From Xylophilus sp. GW821-FHT01B05 (GTDB lineage: Bacteria; Pseudomonadota; Gammaproteobacteria; Burkholderiales; Burkholderiaceae_C): 64,000 nucleotides of DNA. A model generated the notes under the pieces. That model was not told the origin of the DNA. It searched no databases and saw nothing but the letters and a program-made list of their open reading frames with translations. Location: the NCBI GenBank assembly GCA_038961845.1, contig CP152408.1, positions 2,046,001-2,110,000 on the forward strand, in the 5' to 3' direction. Position numbers and translations under genes: made by a program. Of the stretch, positions 55,905 to 64,000 are shown one piece after another. Each line of letters begins with the position of its first letter. The first letter of the stretch is position 1.

Positions 55905-57110
55905 ATGGGGCGCAAGCTCTGGGTGGCCCTGCACCGCTGCTGCGGCCTGGTGCTGATGGCCTTGCTGCTCGTGAACGCGCTCACGGGCAGCCTGATCGCG
56001 TTCGAGCACGAGCTTGACGCCTGGCTCAACCCCGGGCTGATGCGCACCGGCCATGCCCGGCCGCCCTTGCCGGCAGACGAGTTGATTGCACGCGTGGAAC
56101 AGTCGGACGCACGGCTGCGCGTGGGCCAGTTTCCGCTCGACGGGCAGCCGGGAGAATCGCTTGAGCTGCGGATCGTCCCGCGCATCAACCCCGCCACCGG
56201 CAAGCCCCATGCGCTGGGCTTCGACCGCTTGTTCATAGACCCCGCCACAGGCGCCGTGCTGGGCCAGCGCCAATGGGGCGCCTTCAAGATCGACCGCCTG
56301 CACCTGATGGCTTTCCTGGACGTGCTGCACCGCAAGTTCCACCTGCCCGGCAAATGGGGCATGTGGCTGACGGGCGGCATGGCGCTGCTGTGGCTGTTGT
56401 CCTCGCTCGTGGGCGCCTGCCTGACCCTGCCCAGGGCCGCAAGCTGGGCCGGCGGCTTCTGGCGCCGCTGGGTGCCGGCCTGGCAGATCAAGCGCGGCGC
56501 ATCCTGGTCGCGCACCAATTTCGATCTACACCGCGCGGCCGGGCTGTGGAGCCTGCCGGCCGCCGTGCTGCTGGCGGTCTCCGGCGTCTACTTCAACCTG
56601 GGCGACGAGGTGTTCCGGCCCGTTGTGCGCTGGTTTGCGCCGATCACGCCGCACCCCGTGCAGGCACTGCCGCGGCGCGCCCCGCCGCTGGCGCCGCCCG
56701 CATTCGCCACGCAAGAGGCCGTGCAGCGTGCGCGGGCGCATCTGCCGCCCACCGCGCAGCCGTTCCTGCCCTGGTACGCCAGCCACATTCCCCAGCTTGG
56801 CGCCTACCGCATCGCCTTCAAGGAAGACGGCATGCGCGAGCGCCTGCTGCGGCTGCGCTACGAGCAGGTGTTCATCGACGACCAGACCGGCGCGCTCAAG
56901 GGCATGAGCGGCTATGACAGCGGCTCGGCCGCAGACCGGCTCCTGATCTGGCAGTACCCGCTGCACACCGGCCGCATCCTGGGCTGGTGGGGGCGCGTGC
57001 TGGTCTGCATCACAGGGTTGGCCGTGGCCCTGCTGTGTGGCACGGGCCTCTTGGTCTGGGTGAGCAGGCGAAAGGCGCGCGCCGCGAGCCGGCGCGGCGG
57101 GGGATTTTGA
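55905..57110 (+). CDS. PepSY-associated membrane protein (siderophore/iron uptake type)
   Basis: A 401-residue inner-membrane protein of the PepSY_TM family: LWVALHRCCGLVLMALLLVN at the N-terminus, FHLPGKWGMWLTGGMALLWL mid-way, a second NFDLHRAAGLWSLPAAVLLA helix and a final helix at about 365-390. Such proteins commonly accompany TonB receptors and are thought to reduce or release iron from siderophores in the periplasm. It begins 7 bases after the receptor stop. Confidence 0.9.
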   Translation: MGRKLWVALHRCCGLVLMALLLVNALTGSLIAFEHELDAWLNPGLMRTGHARPPLPADELIARVEQSDARLRVGQFPLDGQPGESLELRIVPRINPATGKPHALGFDRLFIDPATGAVLGQRQWGAFKIDRLHLMAFLDVLHRKFHLPGKWGMWLTGGMALLWLLSSLVGACLTLPRAASWAGGFWRRWVPAWQIKRGASWSRTNFDLHRAAGLWSLPAAVLLAVSGVYFNLGDEVFRPVVRWFAPITPHPVQALPRRAPPLAPPAFATQEAVQRARAHLPPTAQPFLPWYASHIPQLGAYRIAFKEDGMRERLLRLRYEQVFIDDQTGALKGMSGYDSGSAADRLLIWQYPLHTGRILGWWGRVLVCITGLAVALLCGTGLLVWVSRRKARAASRRGGGF

Positions 57111-57111
57111 T

Positions 57112-57170
57112 GAAAAGTGCCTCTAGCCCAGGCGCCACCTGGGCTATTAGCTATCAATTCAGTAGTTTCG
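57112..57170 (+). repeat. Dispersed hairpin repeat, copy G
   Basis: AAAAGTGCCTCTAGCCCAGG, CGCCA, then CCTGGGCTATTAGCTATCAA and TTCAGTAG, right after the PepSY stop (57108-57110). Its orientation is the reverse of a terminator for that gene; it would terminate transcription coming from the right. Confidence 0.9.
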
Positions 57171-57307
57171 GCCTGTGCGCGGAGGCCACACAGCCCGCCC
57201 ATTCACGATTTCCATAGCGCCCCCATACAAATCCGCCACCAAGGCCGTAAAAGCTTGCACGTATCCTGCAAGGCATTTCCCTGTGTTCTTTTGAGACCTG
57301 CCTTGCC

Positions 57308-58360
57308 ATGACGGACTTCCCCTTCGCGCCCGACGCCATTTCCCCCGCCCGCCTGCCCGATCTGCTGCGCGCCATGCCCAAGGCCGAGCTGCACATCCAC
57401 ATCGAGGGCTCGCTCGAGCCCGAGCTGATCTTTGCGCTGGCCGAGCGCAATGGCGTGGCGCTGCCCTATGCCAGCGTCGATGCGCTGCGCAGCGCCTACG
57501 CCTTCACCGACCTGCAGAGCTTCCTCGACATCTACTACGCCGGCGCCAGCGTGCTGCTGCAGGAGCAGGATTTCTACGACATGGCGCGCGCCTACTTTGT
57601 GCGCGCTGCGGCCGACAAGGTGCTGCGCGCCGAGCTGTTCTTTGACCCGCAAACCCACACTGCGCGCGGCGTGGCGATGCAGACGGTGATCCATGGCCTG
57701 CACCGCGCCTGCACGGATGCCAAGGCCGACTTCGGCATAGACGCCGAGCTGATCCTGTGCTTCCTGCGCCACCTGAGCGAGGAAGACGCCTTTGCCACGC
57801 TGGAGGCGGCGCTGCCGTTTCGCGACAAGTTCATTGGCGTCGGCCTGGATTCGAGCGAGCTGGGCCACCCGCCCGAGAAGTTCGCCCGTGTCTTCGCGCG
57901 CAGCCGCGAACTGGGCCTGCGCCTGGTCGCCCACGCCGGCGAGGAAGGCCCGCCGGCCTATATCTGGAGCGCGCTCGACGTGCTGCAGGTAGAGCGCATA
58001 GACCACGGCGTGCAGGCCATCCACGACGCGGACCTGATGGCGCGTCTGGCACGCGAGCGCATTCCCCTCACCGTCTGCCCGCTGTCCAACCAGAAGCTCT
58101 GCGTCTTCCCCGACCTGGCCGACCACAACCTGGGCGCGCTGCTGGACGCAGGCCTGGTGGCCACCGTCAATTCAGATGACCCCGCCTACTTCGGCGGCTA
58201 CATGAACGACAACTTCCTGCAGACCTTCGCCGCCACCGGCCTGACCGCGCGGCACGCCTACCAGTTGGGGCGCAATGCGTTTGAGGGCAGCTTTGCCTCG
58301 GACGAGGCCAAGCGCGGCTATGTGGCGCAGTTGGACGAGGTGTTCCGCAGCTTTGCCTGA
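57308..58360 (+). CDS. add: Adenosine deaminase
   Basis: A 350-residue zinc enzyme that converts adenosine to inosine, or adenine to hypoxanthine in the related subgroup. Metal and catalytic motifs are in place: PKAELHIHIEGSLEPELIF (HxH), the substrate region VGLDSSELGHPPEKF, HAGEEG with His and Glu, RIDHG and NSDDPAYFGGYMNDNF with the paired Asp. The last motif (NSDDPAYFGGY) also occurs in the adenine deaminase subgroup, so substrate is not certain. Fits with the nucleoside importer and xanthine dehydrogenase. Its 3' end overlaps the converging MFS gene by 43 bases. Confidence 0.9.
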   Translation: MTDFPFAPDAISPARLPDLLRAMPKAELHIHIEGSLEPELIFALAERNGVALPYASVDALRSAYAFTDLQSFLDIYYAGASVLLQEQDFYDMARAYFVRAAADKVLRAELFFDPQTHTARGVAMQTVIHGLHRACTDAKADFGIDAELILCFLRHLSEEDAFATLEAALPFRDKFIGVGLDSSELGHPPEKFARVFARSRELGLRLVAHAGEEGPPAYIWSALDVLQVERIDHGVQAIHDADLMARLARERIPLTVCPLSNQKLCVFPDLADHNLGALLDAGLVATVNSDDPAYFGGYMNDNFLQTFAATGLTARHAYQLGRNAFEGSFASDEAKRGYVAQLDEVFRSFA

Positions 58361-59613
58361 CGCTGCCCGCGCGCAAGAGCAAACAGCGGCAGCGCCGCCA
58401 GCGCGCAGCACGCCGCCCCCAGCCACACGCCGCCCCAGCCCGCCAGCGGCAGCCCCTGGCCGATCGCCAGCGGCGTGGCAAAGCAGACCACGAACACGGC
58501 GGTATTGGCCATGCCCAGCGCCGTGCCCACGCGGCGCGCGCCAGCCAGTGTGGCCAGCTCGGCATAGGCCACGCCGTGCCAGGCCGACACGCAGGTGCCG
58601 GCCAGCGCCAGCCACACGGCAACTGCCACCGTCAACGCGGTATGCGGCACGGCGCGGCCGGCATATAGCGCGGCTGCGGCCAGCACGGCAAACAGCAGCA
58701 CGCTCAGGCCGGTGCAGGCGCGCAGGTAGCCGCGCCGGTGGCCGTGGCGGTCGGTCCAGCGGCCGCTGGCGATGCGCATCACCATGGCGCCGGTCTGCAG
58801 CGCCACCATGGCGGCGGTGGTGACGGCGGTGCCGGCATGCAGCACGTCGTGCAAAAACACCGTGCCAAAGCTCAGGATGGCAAATTGCGGCGCGCACAGG
58901 ATGCCAATGGCCAGCACCAGGCGCCAGATCTGGCGGTCGCGCAGCGGGCCGGGCGCGGGGCTGCCGGCATCGGCCACGGCCGCCGTGGCAACAGGCCCGG
59001 CCGGCTCATGCAGCCAGCGCCAGGTCAGCATGGCCGTCACCACGCAGGCCGTGGCCAGCAGCGCATACACGGCCGCAAAACCCTGGTGCAGGGCCAGCGC
59101 CGGCAGCACCAGCGCGCCCAGGCCGCCGCCCAGCGGGATGGCGGTCTGGCGAATGCTCATGGCCAGGCCGCGTTCCTCGGGGCCAAACCAGGTCATCACC
59201 GCGCGGCCGCTGGAGCCGTTGACGCTGCCGCCCAGCAAGCCCACCAGCAGCAGCCCGCAGGCCAGCAGCGCCAGCCCGGGCACATGGCCGGCGGAGGGGG
59301 AACCCCACAGCGCCATGGCCGCCAGCGCGGCGGCGGTGCTGCCCAGGCCCAGCAGCAGCACCGGCCGGTCGCCCCAGCGGTCGGTCAGCAGGCCCCAGGG
59401 CAGCTCGCCCAGCGCCACGCCCAGGCCCATCAGGCCCAGCACCAGTCCCAGCGCGGCGTTGTCCAACTGGTAGCCAGAGCGCACCAGCACGGCAGCCGTC
59501 GGCAAGCCGTTGATGGCGGCAGAGAAGCAGGCATTGGCTGCCACGCCCACGCCCAGCACCTTCCAGCGGTGGCGGCGGTCAAACACGGGGGCAAGGGCAG
59601 GGCGGTGCGGCAT
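58318..59613 (-). CDS. MFS transporter
   Basis: A 431-residue membrane carrier with about twelve helices: ACFSAAINGLPTAAVLVRSG at the start, the loop GLLTDRWGDRPVLLLGLG and in the second half GRWTDRHGHRRGYLRACTG. No specific substrate signature. It diverges from a LysR regulator about 105 bases away, which probably controls it. Confidence 0.87.
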   Translation of the reverse strand: MPHRPALAPVFDRRHRWKVLGVGVAANACFSAAINGLPTAAVLVRSGYQLDNAALGLVLGLMGLGVALGELPWGLLTDRWGDRPVLLLGLGSTAAALAAMALWGSPSAGHVPGLALLACGLLLVGLLGGSVNGSSGRAVMTWFGPEERGLAMSIRQTAIPLGGGLGALVLPALALHQGFAAVYALLATACVVTAMLTWRWLHEPAGPVATAAVADAGSPAPGPLRDRQIWRLVLAIGILCAPQFAILSFGTVFLHDVLHAGTAVTTAAMVALQTGAMVMRIASGRWTDRHGHRRGYLRACTGLSVLLFAVLAAAALYAGRAVPHTALTVAVAVWLALAGTCVSAWHGVAYAELATLAGARRVGTALGMANTAVFVVCFATPLAIGQGLPLAGWGGVWLGAACCALAALPLFALARGQRQAKLRNTSSNCAT

Positions 59614-59718
59614 CGAAAACTCCAGCGCGGTATCAGGGATGGGGAGTCTTGCGCTGCGCGTTGATCCTGAATATCAGAAAATTCAGGCTCTACGGTTTTG
59701 TTAAACAGGATGGTTGCC

Positions 59719-60618
59719 ATGGGCACGATCAACCTCGACATCGATGTGCTGCGCAGCTTTGCCACCGGCATGGCGCTGGGCAGCTACGCCCGCGCGGCCG
59801 ACCGGCTGGGGCGATCCACCTCGGCCGTCAGCGCGCAGCTGAAGAAGCTCGAAGAGCAGGCCGGCACGCCGCTGCTGCGCAAGGCCGGCCGCGGCCTGGC
59901 CCTGACCGAGGCCGGCGAAACCCTGCTGGCCTACGCGCGCCGCATGCTCGACCTGAACGACGAGGCCGTGGCCGCCGTGCGCGGCACCGACCTGCAAGGC
60001 CGCGTGCGCCTGGGCTTGCAAGAAGACTTTGGCGAGCGCCTGCTGCCCGACGTGCTGGGCCGCTTCGCCCGCGCGCATCCCCGGGTGCAGATCGACGTGC
60101 GCGTAGCCCGCAGCAGCGAGCTGCGCGAGGCCATCGCCACCGGCACGCTGGATCTGGCCCTGGCCTGGGACTGCGGCCCGCCCGGCCCGGGCGGCCAGCA
60201 CATTGCCGAGCTGCCCCTGCACTGGATCGGGCCGGCCGGCAGCGCCACGCAGCCGGTGCCGGTTGGCGAGCCGCTGCCCCTGGTGCTGCTCGACGCGCCA
60301 TGCCCGCTGCGCGAGATCGCCACCGCCGCGCTCGACGGCGCCGGCATTCCCTGGCGCCCGGCCTTCAGCAGCGCCAGCGTGGCCGCGCTGTGGGCGGCAT
60401 CAGCCTCTGGCCTGGGGCTGACGCTGCGCACCCGCATCGGCCTGCCGGCTTCCCTGTGCCTGCTGGACCCGGCCCGCAGCGGCCTGCCGCCCTTGCCGGG
60501 GCTGGGCCTGTCGCTCTACCGCACCCAGGCCGCGCTGGAGGCCCCGGCCGAGCGCCTGCAGGCGCTGCTGCTGCAAACCGTGCGCGAGCTGCTGCCGGTT
60601 GTGGTGGGGGAATTGTAA
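59719..60618 (+). CDS. LysR family regulator ending in an IS66 terminal repeat
   Basis: A 299-residue LysR protein: INLDIDVLRSFATGMALGSY and ARAADRLGRSTSAVSAQLKK form the DNA-binding part; the effector domain runs to about 290. Start at 59719 has AGGA eight bases upstream; 59710 is an alternative. The stop TAA (60616-60618) is formed by the first bases of the IS66 element's inverted repeat, so the native C-terminus may have been slightly different. Likely regulates the divergent MFS gene. Confidence 0.9.
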   Translation: MGTINLDIDVLRSFATGMALGSYARAADRLGRSTSAVSAQLKKLEEQAGTPLLRKAGRGLALTEAGETLLAYARRMLDLNDEAVAAVRGTDLQGRVRLGLQEDFGERLLPDVLGRFARAHPRVQIDVRVARSSELREAIATGTLDLALAWDCGPPGPGGQHIAELPLHWIGPAGSATQPVPVGEPLPLVLLDAPCPLREIATAALDGAGIPWRPAFSSASVAALWAASASGLGLTLRTRIGLPASLCLLDPARSGLPPLPGLGLSLYRTQAALEAPAERLQALLLQTVRELLPVVVGEL

Positions 60619-62251
60619 CTACTCAGCCCCCTGAGGGCAGAGGTGGTCGAAGCCTGGGGCCTACGTACAGCGGCAGGCCCGCCGAACGGTGCAGGGCGAG
60701 CGCAGGCAACCGAACAGCATCGCCCCTACAGCACAGGCTGCCTGGTGTTCCCCGAGAAGACACTGATGAGGCAGTCAAAGAGGCAGGCGCGCTGCTTGCG
60801 CATAGTGGCCAGATAGGAGCGCAGGGTAAAGAAGGTATCGGCCCCCTCCCGCGTGCGAAAGCAGCCCGAGACCTTCTGTCGGACCTTGGACATGCGCAGG
60901 GCCTGCTCGGCCAGGTTGTTGGTAAAAGGCACGTCCGCATCGGTCATGAAGCGCCAGACCTCGCGGCGGTGCACGCGCAGGCGCTTGAGCAGATTGAACG
61001 CCTTGCTCTGCTGGTGGCGGCCCTGTCTGTTGCGGGGCGCCCCCGAGGGCAAGACCTCCGGGTGCAGCCGCTCCCCGCGCTGCAGCAACTGTTCCCACTG
61101 CGCTTCGAACCAGGCCTGGCGCTCCAGCGGAAGTGGTGAGTCTGCTTGCGCCACCTCGCGCTGCGCCTGCAGCAGCAGCTCCATCATCTCGCGCGCCCAG
61201 CCATCCCAGATCCTCTCGCCCATCTGCTCGTGCACGAAGGTCAGCTCCCGCAGGTGGTGCGCATTGCACAGGCTGTGCGTGCAGTCCAGCCCCTTGTAGC
61301 TGGCCAGCCCGTCGTGCACCAGCGTGCCCCGCACGCCGGGCAGGATGCCCAGGGCTTCGAAGGCTGCGCTGCCACGCTTGGCATGCAGCCCCAGCCACGT
61401 CAGCGAGGCCGTGACGGCGCAGTGCAACCAGGCCAGGGTGCCCTTGACCCGGATACCGGTCTCATCGGCGTGCACAACGGGGGCGCCTTGTACGGCCTGC
61501 CCGATGGCCGCTACCGTGGGCGCCAGGGTCTGGGCCGCCTGGTGGCAGAAGGCCAGCACGCTGGCTTGGGACAGGGGCAGGCCAAAGGCGTCGCGCAGGA
61601 GCTCGCAGGTGCGCTGCAGGGGCACCAGGTGGTGCTGGTTCAAATGCACGGCCAGGGCCTTGGCCCGGGGGCCGTATTGCGTGGGAGCGCTGATGCCCTC
61701 GGGGAAGCTGCCTTGGTGCACGGCCCCGCAGCGGCAGGTGGAGCGGATCAGTTGGTGTTCGATGACCTGGGCGCGCAGCGCCGGGAGTTCGAAGACCTGG
61801 CGCTGGGCGATGACCTCGTGCTGGGCCAGCAACTCCTGGCAGGCGTTGCAGCGGGGGGCACTCTGGTGGGTGATGACCTGGTCGACTTCGGCGCTCTGGC
61901 GCAGCGTGTGGCCGCCGTGGCCCTTCTGGCCGCCTAGAGGGCGCTGGCCGCTGGGGCGCAGGGACTTCGGGGCGGGTTTGGCCAGGCCATCGCTGGAGGG
62001 CGGCTTGCTGGAGTTGCGGCTGTTGAGGGCCAGCCGGGCTTCGAGCTCGGTGATGCGCGCTTGCATCACTGCGAGCTGGGCGGTGAGCGATTGCACCTGC
62101 CCCAGCAGCGGCCACAGCATCCTGATCAGTTCGTCCTTCTGCGCGTGGCTCAGCGTGCTGAGATCGGGCAACGCTGGGAGGTCGGGCTGGCTCGGGTGGC
62201 TGGGCATTGCCGCTATTGTCTATTAGCGAATCCGGGGACCTGAGTAGTTAC
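60615..62251 (-). mobile_element. IS66-family insertion sequence (tnpC only), 1637 bp
   Basis: Bounded by GTAACTACTCAG (60615-60626) and its exact complement CTGAGTAGTTAC (62240-62251); GTAA termini are typical of IS66. It holds a single transposase gene and lacks the accessory tnpA/tnpB genes, as in the ISBst12 subgroup. The expected 8-bp target duplications are not evident (left GGGGAATT, right AAAATATT). The non-coding left end (60640-60725) contains a decayed relative of the 13140-13259 hairpin. Confidence 0.85.
60726..62207 (-). CDS. IS66-family transposase (TnpC)
   Basis: A 493-residue transposase. An N-terminal leucine-rich coiled coil (LTAQLAVMQARITELEARLA) is followed by SRNSSKPPSSDG, a zinc-binding domain (CNACQELL, STCRCG) and the catalytic domain with Asp in VVHADETGIRVKG, Asp in LVHDGLASYKG and Glu in FTNNLAEQALRMSKVRQ. 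The gene is intact. Confidence 0.94.
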   Translation of the reverse strand: MPSHPSQPDLPALPDLSTLSHAQKDELIRMLWPLLGQVQSLTAQLAVMQARITELEARLALNSRNSSKPPSSDGLAKPAPKSLRPSGQRPLGGQKGHGGHTLRQSAEVDQVITHQSAPRCNACQELLAQHEVIAQRQVFELPALRAQVIEHQLIRSTCRCGAVHQGSFPEGISAPTQYGPRAKALAVHLNQHHLVPLQRTCELLRDAFGLPLSQASVLAFCHQAAQTLAPTVAAIGQAVQGAPVVHADETGIRVKGTLAWLHCAVTASLTWLGLHAKRGSAAFEALGILPGVRGTLVHDGLASYKGLDCTHSLCNAHHLRELTFVHEQMGERIWDGWAREMMELLLQAQREVAQADSPLPLERQAWFEAQWEQLLQRGERLHPEVLPSGAPRNRQGRHQQSKAFNLLKRLRVHRREVWRFMTDADVPFTNNLAEQALRMSKVRQKVSGCFRTREGADTFFTLRSYLATMRKQRACLFDCLISVFSGNTRQPVL

Positions 62252-62261
62252 AAAATATTGA

Positions 62262-62320
62262 TGAAATATGCCTCTAGCCCAGGTGCGGACTGGGCTTATA
62301 GCTATCTATTTCATAGTTTT
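62262..62320 (+). repeat. Dispersed hairpin repeat, copy H
   Basis: GAAATATGCCTCTAGCCCAG, GTGCGGA, CTGGGCTTATAGCTATCTAT and TTCATAG, 10 bases right of the IS66 end and before the thioesterase gene. The second stem is slightly altered. Confidence 0.88.
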
Positions 62321-62388
62321 GCTGCGCGGGCGCCGCTGTCCCGCGTGCGCGGCCCTGCCTGCTGCGCCGGCTGGCAGAATCCGGCGCG

Positions 62389-62871
62389 ATGAATACCTCG
62401 CCCGTTTCCTCCGCCACGCGGCCCGCGCCTGAGCCGCGCAGTGCCTACCGCGCGTTTCGCGCCATCGGCACGCGCTGGGCCGACAACGATGTGTATGGCC
62501 ACGTCAACAACGTCGTTTATTACAGCTGGTTCGATACGGCGGTGAATGCGCACCTGATCGAGCAGGGCGCGCTCGACATCCATGGCGGCGCGACCATAGG
62601 GCTGGTGATAGAGACGCAGTGCAATTACTTTGCGCCGATTGCCTTCCCCGATGCGGTGGAGGCCGGCATACGCGTGGCAGCACTGGGTTCGTCCAGCGTG
62701 CGCTATGAGGTGGGCTTGTTTGCGGCCGGCGGCGAGCTGACGGCTGCGCGCGGCCATTTTGTGCACGTCTACGTGGACCGGGCCTCGCGCCGGCCGGTGC
62801 CTTTGCCGGCCCGGCTGCGCGAGGTGTTGGGGGCGCTGCAGTTCATACCGCAGGCCCCCTTGTCGCTCTAG
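62389..62871 (+). CDS. Acyl-CoA thioesterase, 4-hydroxybenzoyl-CoA thioesterase (YbgC) type
   Basis: A 160-residue hot-dog fold enzyme. The active-site region [20 protein letters not shown] is the family hallmark (catalytic Asp/His area), followed by [20 protein letters not shown]. It probably hydrolyses a short or aromatic acyl-CoA. Its 3' end overlaps the converging gamma-glutamyltransferase gene by 4 bases. Confidence 0.9.
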   Translation: MNTSPVSSATRPAPEPRSAYRAFRAIGTRWADNDVYGHVNNVVYYSWFDTAVNAHLIEQGALDIHGGATIGLVIETQCNYFAPIAFPDAVEAGIRVAALGSSSVRYEVGLFAAGGELTAARGHFVHVYVDRASRRPVPLPARLREVLGALQFIPQAPLSL

Positions 62872-64000
62872 TTAGCGTTACCCAACACGATGCCTTCGCG
62901 GCGCGGGTCGGCGCCGCCCTGCAGCACCGGGCCGCCATTGCGCGTGGTGCTGATCACGGTACCGATGCCGCTGGATTGCGCCGAGGTGGACACGGTGTGG
63001 CCCAGCGCCCGCAGGCCGACGATCAGCGGGTCGTTGTTGCCCCCGTTTGTGATGTCCAGCACCGGGTGCTCGCCGCCCAGACTGGTGGTGACGCTATTGC
63101 TGGCGCCAAAGTCCACCAGCGAGGTGGCTTGCTGCGCATCCAGGCCCCAGTCGAGCACGCCGACGATGGTCTTGGTGACGTACTGAATGATGGTGCCGCC
63201 GCCTGGCGAGCCGGTGCCCATCAGGAAGTCGCCCATGGAGCCGTCGGCTGCCTTCTTGAACACCAGCGTGGGCGCCATCGAGCTGCGCGGGCGCTTGCCG
63301 GCTTCGAGCTTGTTGGCCACGGGCAGGCCAGCGCTGTCGGTCGGGGCGGCCGAGAAGTCGGTCAGCTGGTTGTTCAGGATGAAGCCCTGCGTGAAGTGGT
63401 AGGAGCCCATGCCCGCTTCCACCGTGGTCGTCATCACTACCGCGTTGCCGGCGGCATCGACGATGGTGAAGTGCGTGGTGCCGCGCTCTTCGATCAGCGA
63501 CACGCCCTGCGCCGCCGAGCCGAAGACGCCTGCCTGGGCCGTGCCCATGCTCTTGGTGGTGTCGATCAGCGCAGCGCGGCTCTTCAGGTAGGGCTTGTTC
63601 AGCAGCGTGTTCCAGCTACCGCCAGGCAGGGGCGTGAAGTCGGTGTCGGCCACGTACTTGTCGCGGTCGGCATAGGCCAGGCGCTCGGCCTCGCTCACCA
63701 GGTGCACGCCTTGCACCGTGGGCTTGCCGCCTTCGGCCAGGCTGCCGGTGGGCTTGAGCGGGGCCAGGTTGAAGTTCTCCAGCACGCCAAGCGCCGACGC
63801 CACGGCGATGCCGCCGGACGAAGGTGGCGACATGCCGCAGACCCAGTAGTCGCGGTAGGTGGTGCAGACCGGGTCGCGGCGCTTGGCCTGGTAGTTGGCC
63901 AGGTCACTGAGCTCGGTCAGGCCGGGCGTGATGGCCACGGCCGGCGAGCCGCCGCTGGTGGCCTTGATCTTGGCGACGATGCCCGCTGCCACCGGGCCGG
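62868..64000 (-). CDS. ggt: Gamma-glutamyltransferase, C-terminal part (runs off the window)
   Basis: The window cuts this gene on the right; at least 374 C-terminal residues are visible of a family usually near 580. It includes the end of the large subunit ([20 protein letters not shown]) and the whole small subunit starting at the autoprocessing Thr in [18 protein letters not shown]. Substrate-site residues are seen in [16 protein letters not shown] and [14 protein letters not shown]. The enzyme moves or removes the gamma-glutamyl group of glutathione in the periplasm. It converges on the thioesterase gene. Confidence 0.93.
   Translation of the reverse strand, partial: GPVAAGIVAKIKATSGGSPAVAITPGLTELSDLANYQAKRRDPVCTTYRDYWVCGMSPPSSGGIAVASALGVLENFNLAPLKPTGSLAEGGKPTVQGVHLVSEAERLAYADRDKYVADTDFTPLPGGSWNTLLNKPYLKSRAALIDTTKSMGTAQAGVFGSAAQGVSLIEERGTTHFTIVDAAGNAVVMTTTVEAGMGSYHFTQGFILNNQLTDFSAAPTDSAGLPVANKLEAGKRPRSSMAPTLVFKKAADGSMGDFLMGTGSPGGGTIIQYVTKTIVGVLDWGLDAQQATSLVDFGASNSVTTSLGGEHPVLDITNGGNNDPLIVGLRALGHTVSTSAQSSGIGTVISTTRNGGPVLQGGADPRREGIVLGNAN

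Overview
The window is high-GC DNA that reads as a chromosomal segment of a betaproteobacterium of the order Burkholderiales, most likely family Comamonadaceae (inference). The reasons are a Bug-type solute-binding protein, an IPTL-CTERM surface protein, many LysR/IclR/AraC regulators next to small catabolic operons, a BMP-type nucleoside ABC importer, and a short hairpin repeat (core TAGCCCAGGTGCAGCCTGGGCTA) present in about eight copies. No rRNA, tRNA or CRISPR array was seen.

Layout. Bases 1-1.1 kb: the end of a small membrane protein gene, a TetR regulator and a remnant of a glycerate-kinase gene. 1.2-4.2 kb: a secreted protein with twelve Delta-60 type propeller repeats and a C-terminal sorting signal. 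4.3-9.8 kb: a minus-strand operon (PQQ-type sugar dehydrogenase, di-heme cytochrome c, benzoylformate decarboxylase, Bug protein) with a divergent LysR. 9.8-10.8 kb: an oxidoreductase-like small protein and a glutathione transferase. 10.9-15.1 kb: a quinate/shikimate-like operon (isomerase, aromatic acid symporter, shikimate dehydrogenase homologue) with a divergent IclR. 15.3-22.3 kb: a seven-gene redox operon (DUF1330, hydrolase, SDR, two flavodoxin-fold proteins, Old Yellow Enzyme, MDR reductase) facing an AraC regulator. 22.6-26.8 kb: cytochrome c, a two-subunit molybdenum hydroxylase and an XdhC maturation factor. 26.8-29.2 kb: accessory genes including a Phd/PIN toxin-antitoxin pair. 29.4-33.2 kb: xanthine dehydrogenase xdhAB. 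33.5-36.5 kb: a phospholipase-propeller fusion and a LysR. 36.5-41.4 kb: a nucleoside ABC importer. 41.5-47.1 kb: an integron. 47.2-51.8 kb: two transporter/regulator pairs around a probable ADP-ribosyltransferase toxin module. 51.9-57.1 kb: an iron-type ECF sigma/FecR/TonB receptor/PepSY locus. 57.3-64 kb: adenosine deaminase, MFS/LysR pair, an IS66-family element, a thioesterase and the end of gamma-glutamyltransferase.

The most notable region is the integron. Four gene cassettes read leftward away from an integrase gene, separated by attC sites whose core sequences pair as expected. The integrase has a LexA-type box upstream but is frameshifted near codon 26 by what looks like a 4-bp TA-repeat expansion. 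An IS5-family element has inserted into one attC core. One cassette carries two coupled genes, a DUF5343 protein and a Swt1-type HEPN protein, a candidate defence or toxin system.

The second notable theme is the dispersed hairpin repeat. It sits behind several genes in an orientation that resembles a terminator, and it has also become protein-coding: it encodes most of the signal peptide of the Bug protein and a segment inside XdhA, with a degenerate copy inside XdhB. Purine use links several distant genes (nucleoside importer, adenosine deaminase, xdhAB), although xdhC lies with the other molybdenum enzyme.
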